A program made the position numbers and the translations under genes. From Cyanophora paradoxa (taxonomy: Eukaryota > Glaucocystophyceae > Cyanophorales > Cyanophoraceae), in assembly GCA_004431415.1 (NCBI GenBank), contig QPMI01000409.1, forward strand, positions 62,001 through 126,000: 64,000 nucleotides of DNA, read 5' to 3'. Below the pieces are notes generated by a model. The model was not told the DNA's origin. It made no database searches and worked only from the letters and a program-made list of their open reading frames with translations. Shown here one piece after another: positions 24,901-35,130 of the stretch (its first letter is position 1; every line of letters starts with the position of its first letter).

Positions 24901-27900
24901 GGGGCCTCCCCCTTGCGCGATGCGCTGCGGCTCCCCGCGCTCGGCCGCCGCTTGCCCTCCGTCGTCTTGTCGCCCTCGCCCTCGGCCGGCGCGGCGGAGG
25001 CCGGCGGCGGCGGCGGCGGCGGCGGAGGCGGGGCCGGAGAGGACATGCGGACTTTGGGCCAGAGGAAGTCCTCGATGGCGCCGATGGTGGCGAGGGGCTC
25101 GATGAGGACGACGTTGGCCGAGTAGTCGCGCAGGCGGCGCTCGTCGGGGGCGCGCTCGAGGCGCAGCTTGAAGGGCTGCGTCAGGGCCCGCAGGCTGCTG
25201 ACGGCCCCCGAGGCGCTCGTCGGGCTCCCGGCCGGCGCGTCGTAGAGGACGATGGGGAAGCGCTCCTGCGCGCTCGCCGCCGCCTCGAGGAGCCGCACGA
25301 GCTGCAGCAGCGGTCGCGCCCCGTCGTGCGCGCAGAACGCCGCCGAGAACGCCGCCAGCCGCAGCTGCCGCTGCGCCGCGTCGCCCTTGCGCGTGAGGAA
25401 CGCCAGCAGCGCCGGGATGACGCCCGACGTCGAGAACTCGAAGGTCGAGAGCGCCGACTGCCGGCGCCGTCAGGCGGGGCGGGGCGCGGCGGGCCTTGCG
25501 GGATGCACAGACCTCGTCGCTTTGCGCGACGCTCGGGCGGCCGCTGATGATGTCCCGGATGCCGGCCAGGAGCTGCCCGTACGCCTCGACGGAGGCGGCT
25601 GCCGGCGCGGCCAAGTAAGAAGCCGAGGGCGTGAGAGGGCGGCCCGCCGGGGTCACCGGAGTCGGAGTTGAGGGTCTGAGTGAGCCGGGCTGCGAGGCGG
25701 CGGAAGCTCTTCATCGCGTCCGTGTCGGCGCTCTCGTCGATCTCCTCCCCGGCGCCCACGGACATCGTCCGCCGCTGCTCCGGGAAGTACCTGCAGGGGG
25801 GCCTCAGCAAGAGAAACAAGGGGCGCGGGGAGGCGGGCGGCGGACCGCTCCCGGAACTCGCGGGCTAGGGCGACGGCCTTGCCGCGGGGGTCCGTGGGCG
25901 GCCGCCGCGAGCGCGGCGGCTCGTCGCAGGCAGCCAGCAGGCGGTCGATCTGCGCAGGGTTCAGAGAGGGGCGAGGGGAGAGGAGGGCGGGGCAGACCTC
26001 GTGGACGACGCCCTCGCGGCGGAGGTGGAAGCGGAAGACGTCGGGGAGCTTCGCCATGAGGACCTCGGCGAGGTGCAGGCCCGCCACCGCCGCCCCGAAG
26101 CCCGCCCCGCCGCTCCCGGCCCCTCCGCCCCCGGACTCCTCCCCGGCCGACTCCGACGAGGCGATGAGGCCCGCCACGAAACTCGAGATAGGAACGTTCT
26201 GCATACGGGCTCGGAGGGGGCGGGGCGGGGCGGGGCGGGGCGGGGCAAGGGAAGCAGCGGAGGCGCGGCGCGAACCCGGAGGAGGCTCTCGAGGGGCCGC
26301 GGCTCGAGGAAGAAGACGACACGGGCGATGGCGGTGAGGCACTTCTGCCGCACGGCGCTGTTCGCGCTCGAGTTGAACACCGACACCAGCGTCGAGAAGA
26401 GGCACTGCACGCGTGCAGCGGCGTCAAAGGCGGGCGGGGGGCGGGCGGGCGGGCGCCGCGCGTCGGAGAGCAGCGCTGACCTCGGCGTAGTTTACGAGGA
26501 GCTGCGGGTTCTCCCGGAAGATGGCCTCCCTCGCTCGGCGCGAGGCCTCCCCGTCCACGCCCTCCTCCCTGGCGGGGGGCTCAGCGGTGGGAGGCGCCGC
26601 GGGGCCGGGCGCGGCGTGCGCACCCGTCGGGGGAGGGTCGGGCGCCGCGGCTCAGCTGGCGGCGGCGGATCGCCAGGCGGTCAGCGGTGCCCTCGTCGAC
26701 GGCCATCGCGAACGAGTCGGCGACGTCTGCGGGCGATCAGCCGCGGGCGCGGGGCGCGCGGCGCAATCGGTGCCGCAGCGCACCGCGGGGCAGGGGCGGC
26801 AGGAGCGCGTTGGCCAGGCTGAGGACCTCATAGACCAGCTCCGTCGACTTGGGGGGACCCACGGGGGCCGCGGGGGAGAGCCCTACCGCGGGCGAGGCGG
26901 AGAGCGCTGCGCGCGAGCAGGGCGCGGTAAGCTGGGCGAGGGCGACCGCTCGAGCACGGCGAGGGGCTGCACCCTCGGACGCAAGGTTGGAGAGGAGGAC
27001 GGAGGTGATGCCGCGGTCGAGGAGGCGCTGCGAGATGACGGGCGAGCCGTGCGCGAGCACGCCGAGCGTCCGCACGACCGCCGTGTAGGTCGCCGGCGAG
27101 AGCTGCGAGGGGCCGGTGGCGGGACTCAGAAGCGGCAGCACGTTCTCCGTGAAGCCGTGCGAGGAGATCTGCTGCAGCCGCTGGTCCGAGTCCGCGAACG
27201 AGTCCGCGAGACGGGAGAAGGCGATGCATGCGCTTTCCACGACTGCCGATGCGCGTGAGCGGCGAGAGGAGCGGGGCGGCGGGGCCGCGTACTGCGCTGG
27301 TCGTGGTACTGGAGCAGGTTCGACAGGTTCGGGAGCGAGTCTGAGACCATTTCGAAGCACTCTTGCGGAACGTGGCGGCAGAGGTTCGCGGCTGTGGAGA
27401 CCGCCACGCGCTGCACGCCAGTGGCGAAGAAATCCAGATACGACAGGGACGCCATCAGGCCTCCGGCGCGGAGAACGACCGAGGGGTGCTCGTGCGACAG
27501 TTTTTCGATAGCCTGTTGCAAGGATACGCATAAGCCGTACGCGAGAAAAAGGGGAGGAAGAAACCGGTCACCTGCAGCGACTGCTCGGCTAGGTCAATGT
27601 ATTCGATCGTCAGGAGGCGCGAGCAGAAGATCGGGACGGCGCCGAAGTGCGCAATCGCGCCGCATGCTTGAGGAAGCGCGTCCATGAGGTGCGTGAGCGC
27701 CCGCGTAGACAGAACTGCAAGGAATGCCCCGGTCAACCAGAGAGACTCCGTAGCCGCGGGCGGTTGCGCACGCATGATGTCAGGGTTATGCTCGGCGTTC
27801 AGGAGCTCCACGAGAACAGGAACAAATTGCTCGACGCTGAAGGAGCTCATTGACTCCTCGGTGCCCATAGACAGGACCTCGCACAACTCGGTGAGGCATT

Positions 27901-28668
27901 CGATGGTCTGCCCGTCGCCCGGTTCTGACTTGAGTGTGGCAAGAAGCGTTCTCAGCTTTGAGGGGCCGGCTGCACGCGCGCGAGCCGCGAAGACGACCGA
28001 TCAGCACGCGCGGCCGCGTAGAAGGGATCCGGGGTCCGCACCGAACGCGTGATGAGGAAAAGCGCCCTCCAGGCCGCTTCCGGTCAGCTTTCGGAGAAGT
28101 CCCTGCAAGGCCGAGGTTGCAAGATTACGGCCGCTGGAGCCTTCGCCATCGCTCCGCTCTGCATCCTTCCTGTCGCCCTGGGGTGACCTGTGACACAGGC
28201 GATCGGGGGGTCACATGGCGCCGTCAGCATTGCATCGTACATAGCCCGCGCACTTCTTGTCTCCCGCGCCGCCCTCCATCCCTGGCGCCTGCTCTTCGCG
28301 CCCCTGCTCCTTCTCGGGCGCAGGAGCGTTCACAGGACCTGCGGGCTCCGAGGTCGCGTTTGACGCCTTGCCGGAGCTCGAAGTTCTCCTCCTGAAAGGG
28401 TGCGTTGGATGTACATTCAGCGCGGAACAGCGGAGGAGGGCGCGTCAGGCGGCTCGGACCGCTTGGAGGATGAGTCCCGCTTCGTCCCCTGCGGTTCCTC
28501 CTGAGGCTTGTCTGTGGATGCGGCGCGCGCTCTGTGCGCGTGCGGGGCGCCGGCGTCAAGTGCAGCGGCTCGGCGGCACGGTCGCCGCGTGCACCTCGAC
28601 TTCCGCGGCTTGGATCTGGATGGGCTCTCTTCGGGTGTCTCGGCCTTCTGCGAACGCCGCGTCTTCAT
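21951..28668 (-). CDS. UPL3: HECT E3 ubiquitin ligase, UPL3/TRIP12 type
   Basis: Large ligase with N-terminal armadillo repeats and a C-terminal HECT domain. The start [19 protein letters not shown] at 28668 resembles plant UPL3; MGYRQPSPDARP at 28704 is an in-frame alternative. Conserved blocks follow: [102 protein letters not shown] very acidic Glu/Asp/Ser linker and the TRIP12-like [20 protein letters not shown] follow. HECT begins near 23400 ([20 protein letters not shown]), with [13 protein letters not shown]-like [20 protein letters not shown]. The catalytic loop is [14 protein letters not shown], then [15 protein letters not shown]; the thioester Cys codon is at 22053-22055. It ends GQGSFHLS, the family terminus. 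The 5' exons are moderate in GC and the 3' part extreme. Intron joints in the linker are approximate. Confidence 0.94.
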
Positions 28669-28760
28669 AGGCCGCGCATCCGGCGAAGGCTGCCTGTACC
28701 CCACTGCCTTGGGTACAGTTGTTGTTCACTAGTGCAGGAGCGCTAGGCACCATTTCAACC

Positions 28761-29911
28761 ATGGCAGCCTTCACCACGTGCTGTCTTCCGAGCATCAGCC
28801 AACCGGCGGCTTTCGGCGCCGTCTCAGCCGCCGCGTGCACCGCGCCGGCCCCGCGTGCCTGCACGCCCGGGTTGATTGGTCCCCGGCGCTCCTTGTTTGG
28901 CACCGCCGTCAACGTTACTTTTGCTCGGGAAGCAATTTTCAGCTGCCGGACCCAGCGCGCCCTGCCCGCCCGCCCGTCCATCACATGCTCCAATGCCGCT
29001 GCGTTCCGTGTAAGCCATTCCGTTTCTCTCCATTCAGATTCCCCTCGTATTCAAGCGGGCGATGTGCGACAGGACTGCGAGCTCTCAACGGATCAGCTAC
29101 AGTTGGAGCGGATCTCTCTGGAATCTGCGTTCCGGATTGACTGGACCGAGAGCCTTCTCAGCGGCGACTATGCGCTCATGGCACTGCAGGTCCGAATGAC
29201 TTGCTCGCGGGAGCGCTTCGCTGCTGCCCGCCGACAATTTTCAATCAGGTGCCGGACGCGCCGGTGACCTACCTGCAGACCCCTAGCGGCGATCCGAACA
29301 GCGAGTTTAACTTGAATGCCGGAAAGGTCGTCCGCACACTTCGCGAGGACCTGCCGCAGTTCTTCGAGCGGGTGCGTCGCCTAGGCCTCCCGTTCGCATG
29401 CGCGGCGTGACTCGGTTTCTGCTTTGCAGGGTCTGAGCTACGACATTTACGCTGAGGACATGATCTTCCGGGACGGGAACGTGACGATGCAGGGTCTGAA
29501 GGTCTATCAAGGGTTGATGTGGTCTCTCCGCACTCACGGCCGCATGATGTACTCCAACGTGACCTTCAGGTGCTCCCCGACAAGCTCTTGATTTGCATTC
29601 CCAGCACTGATGCTTGCATGGCCTTCAGCGTGCGGAGAATGCACCAGGCCACCCGTGATCAGATCAACGTGCGGTTCACCATTTCCGGTCAGCCGCGGAT
29701 TCCGGGCCAGGAGCCTCTCCTGTACGAGGGCTGCAGCGTGTACAAGCTGAACAGCAAGGGTCTTGTGCGCGAGCACCAGATCGACAACGTGATTACCCTG
29801 GGCACAGGCTACGCGTCCCCCCTGCAACGGTTTTCCCTCAACCCGAGCGAAGCGGCCTTCGCGACCGCGAGAGTACGGAATCCCGAAGAAGATATTTCTC
29901 CCCGCATGTAG
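28761..29911 (+). CDS. DUF2358 plastid-type protein
   Basis: Uncharacterised NTF2-like protein of the DUF2358 family, common in plants, algae and cyanobacteria and usually plastid-located. The start at 28761 gives MAAFTTCCLPSISQPAAFGA followed by a Ser/Ala/Pro/Arg-rich, acid-poor stretch of about 75 residues, typical of a transit peptide; it has no hydrophobic signal sequence and carries Phe at position 4. Introns 29190-29248, 29372-29429 and 29570-29628 (59, 58 and 59 bases) join cleanly. The mature part reads NLNAGKVVRTLREDLPQFFE, GLSYDIYAEDMIFRDGNVTM, QGLKVYQGLMWSLRTHGRMM, then VRRMHQATRDQINVRFTISG and QPRIPGQEP, the family order. It ends RNPEEDISPRM. Divergent from UPL3 with 92 bp between start codons. 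An additional tiny intron near 29010-29040 is possible. Confidence 0.8.
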
Positions 29912-30794
29912 AGTCCTTTTTTTCCTTCCCCACTCGCTTCATCTCTGCCCTCTAGTAACTACTCTCGTTGGTATAGCTCCTCTGCACCTCTGCCCCCACT
30001 GACCTCTGCACGTCTGCCCCACTATTGTATAGTGACTACCTAGTCCTGACAGTGACCCGGTTACTCGCGATACTTTCCCTTATACTTGACTTTTTGTAGG
30101 CAGCGTAGCTGCGTGATCGAATGCGATCGGCCGCATTATGCGAACCTGAGGTACCCGTTACTGCGCGCGGCCCCCTTAAACGCGTGGCCCAGTGGGACGT
30201 GCATGGGCGACGTTGACAGCCCTGTGCCAGCGCTAGCCGGGCAGGCGTGCCGGCGCCAGGCCTAGGACCTCGGGCCCTAGGCCTGGCATAGCTATAGCTA
30301 GCTATAGCTAACGCGCGCTAAAGCTGCATATGCATGCGCATGCGCAGTGACCATGAGCAGCTGCGCATGCGCATGCAGCCGGCGCCGGCAGCTAGTGCTA
30401 GCCGCTGAGCTGCATAGCCGCTGAGCCGGCATGGGTGCGCGCCGCACCCGGCCCGAGGCACTGCGGCACCGGCCCGGCCCGCGCGGCCCGCAGGCCGGGC
30501 TGGGCCGCGGATCCCCGGACGATCATGATCAGTTGCCGGCATGCATGAGCAGCTATAGCTAGCGCTGATATGATCATGAGCCGCGGCTGTGCGGCTGTGC
30601 GGAACGCCATTTCTTGCCCAGGATGCAGACATCGCCATGCCTGCAGCTGCGCCGGGCCCGTGGCGCTAGAGAGGCCCCCTGACTTCAGCCTTTCTCTGAA
30701 ACGCCCTCACCCAGCCGCCTCCGCCCTAAGCCCGTCGTTGTCCTGATCCTGAAAGTGGAGCGGGAAATAGATTATACGGCAGTCACATGGCGTC
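29912..30794. other. Intergenic with palindromic GC/TA patches
   Basis: 883 bases between DUF2358 (+) and PHB2 (-), a convergent gap. Contains AGCTATAGCTAGCTATAGCT at about 30290-30310, GCATGCGCATGC palindromes, and the inverted repeat listed separately. The ORFs are low-complexity and unrecognised. Confidence 0.55.
30331..30377. repeat. Inverted repeat, 17-bp arms
   Basis: TGCATGCGCATGCGCAG at 30331-30347 is the exact reverse complement of 30361-30377, separated by 13 bases. It sits in a convergent intergenic gap, so a terminator or 3'-end hairpin role is possible but unproven. Confidence 0.85.
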
Positions 30795-32547
30795 TCATGC
30801 ACTGGGCGGCGGTCTGCGGTGGGCGCAGCGCGCGAGCCAGAGCCAATGAGGGCTGGCCGACCGCAAGCACAGCCCGAGGGGCCCGCTCACCATGCGGCGG
30901 CCTTCGCCGACTTCGCCGTCCTGCGGGACGAAGGAGGGGTAAACGGAACGGTGGGCCGGGTAGGGGCGGGCGGCGGGGGTGCACTTGTCGTCGGGGGCGT
31001 TGACGTTGAGCAGCAGGGCGTCGGAGTTGAGGTACACCTGCTGCCGCGTTCAGCACCAGGAAAATGCCGACGATACAGTAGGATGGATGTTCCGACCTTG
31101 TTCTGGGACTTGGCGACCGTGTTGGCGATTTCGCGGGCGGCCTCGATGCGGCGCAGCTCGATGAAGCCGGGGTTCTCCTTCAGCGCGTTGCCGATCATCG
31201 ACGCCGAGCGAGCCTCTCCTTGCGCCCGGATGATCGTGCTCTTCTTGTCCTGCTGGGCCTGCGCATCGAGGAGTCGGCGGTGTCAGAGGGGCAGACGGGG
31301 CGGGGACCAGGGGTAGGGGTAGGGCGAGTTCAAGGTTGGCGATTTTAGACTGAAGAAATACGCGCTCAAACGGACGGCTATCGCATATTCTCACCTTCTC
31401 GACGATGAACTTCGCGCGCTCGGCCTCCTGTTGGGCTGAGGGGATGCGGGTCAGCGAGGTGGGGCAGCATCGACGGGCCCGCGCGCGGCCCACCGACTTG
31501 CTTAGCCTCCACGGCCGCTGTGTACTCCTTGCCGAAAGCCAGGTGCGTCTGCGGGCAGGGCTGTGAACAAGATGTGAGGACAGGGGCAGGAAAGAGCGCC
31601 GCGCACGATCGAGACGTCATCCAGCAATATGTGGAAGTCGCGGGCGCGCTCTTCCAGGTTGCGCTGGATCAAGCGGCTGACCTGCGCCGCACCGGTTAGC
31701 TGGCCAAGGAGCAATCCAGGGGCGCCCGCAAGCGAAGCGGCGCGCCTGCTCTCGCTGCGTGATAAGCTGCGACGCATTGAACTGCGCCTGTGCGACGCGT
31801 AAGAACGACGGCCGTTTACATGGATAGCTAAAGTGAATCGGCGCACCACGACGGACTTCAAGACCTCGTTCACGATGGAGGGCAGGACCTTCTCGTCGTA
31901 ATCCACGCCCACATTGCGCACGATCTCCGGTAGCTTGCGCACGTCCGGCTTTGATAGCACACGCAGAGTGATGTTCACCATCTGCAGGTCTGCCGCGGGC
32001 CAGAGGTCGGGGAGCGCGAGGGGTGCGGAGGCAAGCCCCTTACCGCGCGTGCCCGTCAGAGACGGGAAGTTCTTCGGCTTCGAGCGAACGTCGAAGATGA
32101 TCGGCTTGTCGAACCAGGGGATGCGGACGTGCGTGCCCTCCTCGTATACCTTGTCCTTCACGCCGACGATTCTGTTGAAGACGACGGCGCGGTGCCCGCC
32201 CTCGACTGCGAGACAGGCGCACTATCGATCAGCGGACGATATACGCGCATACGCGCTCGTACAGAGGCCAAGAGCTACGGCGCCCTGCACGGCGCGGCAG
32301 GCAATGAGCAGCGCACCGTTATACAGGCTGTAGCCGATGCCGGCCACCGTCGCACCGGCGAGCGCAAGCACGCCGATGCCTGAAGAGCAGCGTGAGACAA
32401 GGCGCGTCAGGCCGACGCCAAGCACGCGACGAGTCTGAGGCGGCGGCGGGGCGACGCGGCGAAATCGACGCAATGCGCACCTCGCCGGAGCGGAGGAGGG
32501 ATATTGACGTTGCGGAACTGGTCGAGGTTCGGGCCGCCGCGATGCAT
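30795..32547 (-). CDS. PHB2: Prohibitin-2
   Basis: SPFH-family scaffold that forms ring complexes with PHB1 in the mitochondrial inner membrane. The start at 32547 gives MHRGGPNLDQFRNVNIPPPL. Splicing to GIGVLALAGATVAGIGYSLY supplies the N-terminal membrane anchor, followed by VEGGHRAVVFNRIVGVKDKV and YEEGTHVRIPWFDKPIIFDV. The PHB domain continues MVNITLRVLSKPDVRKLPEI, GVDYDEKVLPSIVNEVLKSV, LEERARDFHILLDDVSI and THLAFGKEYTAAVEAKQ. The coiled coil follows: QQEAERAKFIVEK, QQDKKSTIIRAQGEA, NPGFIELRRIEAAREIANTV. The tail YLNSDALLLNVN matches PHB2, but the open frame runs about 60 residues beyond it to 30795, so either the tail is extended or another splice shortens it. Divergent from CNX2, 225 bp between start codons. 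Confidence 0.94.
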
Positions 32548-32771
32548 GTTTGGTGTACCCTCCTTGCCGGGGTACGATGGGCTAGCAGCTTGCCCTCGGT
32601 TGGCTCACATTGTCAAAAGTCGCGCTGACTCGCGCACGGGCCGGCCTCCGTGCTAGGGTGCGGAGTCGATCGGATTTGAGCTGCATCGGATAATTCAGTG
32701 CGATCGGCTCCTCCACCAGCGCTAGCGCTCCTGCGACTCTTCGCACACGGTGCGCGGGAAGCTGCTGCGGC

Positions 32772-34383
32772 ATGAGGAGATTGAATAGCGCTCTGCGCTT
32801 TGCATCCGATGATCTTTGTCGGCTGCGTCGGCGGTGGAACTCCACCGTCGCCCTGCCGCTGGACACTCCCATCTTCTATCAACAACCAGCACGCGAAGTG
32901 CCCGCGGAGGCGCTTGCAGAACGCAGGAGTCTTCTGACTGACAAATACGGCCGGCGGCACACGTACCTCCGCATCTCCTTGACGGAGCGGTGCAATCTGC
33001 GGTGCCAGGTCAGTCGGGGAGGTTGCTCGCGCCGCGTACAAGCATCGATGATATCGCTCTAAAGTAAACCGCAGTACTGCATGCCTGCAGAAGGCGTCGA
33101 TCTGTCCCCTGACAGCCACCTGCTCCGGTCGGACGAAATAGTGCGGATCGCGCGGCTATTCGTTTCACACGGAGTGGACAAGATACGGCTCACCGGAGGG
33201 GAGCCGCTTGTGCGTAAGGACGTCGACGTGCTTGCGGCGGAGCTCGGCCGGATTCCGGGACTGCGAACTCTAGCCCTGACAACAAACGGCATCCTGCTCC
33301 CCCGCAAGCTGCCAGCGCTCCATGTGCTCGCACTGCCGCTCCCGCACGCTCTGCGTGTACTCAAGTCTTTCTTCAGGCTGCTGGCGTCAACGCGCTGAAC
33401 ATCAGCCTGGATACTTTAAAGCCCGAGAAGTTCGTGAAAATCACGAGGCGACAGGGTTTCGAGCGTGTGATGGACGCGATACGCATGGCTCTTGATTACG
33501 GATATTACCCCGTGAAGGTGAGATGTCGACGACGTTCGTTGTATTCCCGACCTTCAACTGATCATGACCCCGCAACCAGATTAATTGCGTTGTCATGCGT
33601 GGCGTGAATGATGATGAGCTGCTGGATTTCGTTGCTTTTACCGAGCACAAGAACGTCGAAGTGTGTTTTGGGCCCTGGGAAAGAGAGCTCTCTCTGTGCT
33701 CACACGCTCCCCCAAAGGTTCGTTTCATCGAGTACATGCCGTTTGATGGAAATGCCTGGAAAGACACGAAGATGGTTCCTTATGCCGAGATGGTAGACAG
33801 GATCAGGAATAAATACCAGCTTGAACGTGTAAGTCTTTTTATAATTTCTTGCGGTTTTTAGTACAAACTCATGCTTTCTACAGGCAGTCGACCATGCAAA
33901 TGACACATCTAAAACCTGGGCCATACCTGGCTTCCAGGGCCGAATAGGATTCATCACGTCAATGTCAGAGCATTTCTGCGGCTCTTGTAACAGGTTAAGA
34001 CTCACAGCAGATGGCAATTTGAAGGTTTGATGATCCTTAATTCCTGCTTCCGCTACACAATTCAAATGCTGAGCACAGTGTATTCCAACTTGCGTGCAGG
34101 TCTGCCTGTTTGGTGCCTCTGAGGTGAGTCTTCGAGATGCAATGCGTGGATCTGGGGACTGGCGGGGGAAACTGGGCCTGCGACAAGTTGCGCCGACAGC
34201 CGGTGCCACGGATGAGGAGCTCTCCGATCTGATTGGAGCAGCAGTAATGAGGAAAAAGCCAGCGCATGCAGGTGCTGCGTCTACCCACCACGAAGTTTTA
34301 ATCTCCGTTTTGACAAGTGGCGTACAGGGATGCATCAAATTGCAGAAATGAAGAACAGGCCAATGATTTTGATAGGAGGGTAG
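32772..34383 (+). CDS. CNX2: GTP 3',8-cyclase CNX2/MOCS1A (MoaA), molybdenum cofactor
   Basis: Radical SAM enzyme that, with the CNX3/MoaC activity, turns GTP into cyclic pyranopterin monophosphate in mitochondria. The start [20 protein letters not shown] is Arg-rich and acid-poor, fitting a mitochondrial presequence. The first cluster motif [13 protein letters not shown] is completed across the intron 33009-33074. Next come [89 protein letters not shown] and the second Fe-S motif [19 protein letters not shown]. Introns near 33324-33375 and 33528-33579 are 52 bases each. The final exon joins at about 34331 to give [19 protein letters not shown], the invariant C-terminal GG, with stop at 34383. 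A MITE-like element begins 56 bp downstream. Confidence 0.95.
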
Positions 34384-35130
34384 CTCGTATTATTGCGTTC
34401 AGCATACCGTATGACAGAATATTAGTGCCTGCATAATGTTAATCCGCCCCCAAATTAATGCGTTTTCAGCCGTGAAAACGCATTAATTTGGAAGCGCATT
34501 AACAACAGTCTATTATATAATTAAAAGAACGCTAAGAAACTGCAGGCAGTACCCCCCCCCCCCCCCCCCCCTCATGCAGGCGAGGAAGCGTAACTAGTAA
34601 AAACGCATTAATTTGGGGACGCATTACTAAGTTATTAGCCATACTAGAGGTCTGGGTTTTTACACTTGGGCAAGTGCGGCCCGTGCTGTTGCCAGTCCGG
34701 CCATTCGCGCCCGGAAGTGGAGTAACGATCCACCCCAGCATGGCCGAGACCGCACGCATGATGGCCATGGCTGCAGCACTGCAGCATCATGTCGTTGGTG
34801 GGGCCGGGTGGTCACCGTGTTGGAGGTCCTGCAGGCCCGCGGCTGGTGGGCCCGTACGCGTACGTAGGGCCAGGGCCCGTCGACGTCGGAAGCCTGCACG
34901 TGAGAATCGTGGCCCATGGCCGAACGTGAACACCATCGACATTCCGAAGTTCAATGTTAACTTATATTTAATTAAGTACCTTCAACGCATTTGGACAGTG
35001 TTGCCTTCCGAAGTTCTAATAGAAAGCGTCTTCATTGTGTATGTACATGCATGTTCAGCAATGAATAGTGTGCAGATACGACAAAGACGTTAACAAAGTG
35101 CTAGTCCTTGACGCGATGACATCTACACAA
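34384..35130. other. AT-rich convergent intergenic region
   Basis: 747 bases between the 3' ends of CNX2 (+) and RRP12 (-). Holds the MITE-like element, a 20-C run at 34552-34571, and two copies of a TTCCGAAGTTC motif (about 34944 and 35007) that recurs in other distant intergenic gaps. No gene is recognised. Confidence 0.6.
34439..34627. mobile_element. Candidate MITE-like element with ~28-bp imperfect terminal inverted repeats
   Basis: The left end 34439-34466 and the reverse complement of the right end 34600-34627 share CCCCAAATTAATGCGTTTT and align over about 28 bp with a few mismatches. Inside, the left end pairs perfectly with an adjacent copy (34450-34468 against 34473-34491, spacer GCCG), giving a third copy of the motif. 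The element is 189 bp with no coding capacity and contains the 20-C run. Target-site duplication is unclear (possibly TA/TAA). It could also be an unrelated hairpin-rich 3' UTR. Confidence 0.5.
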
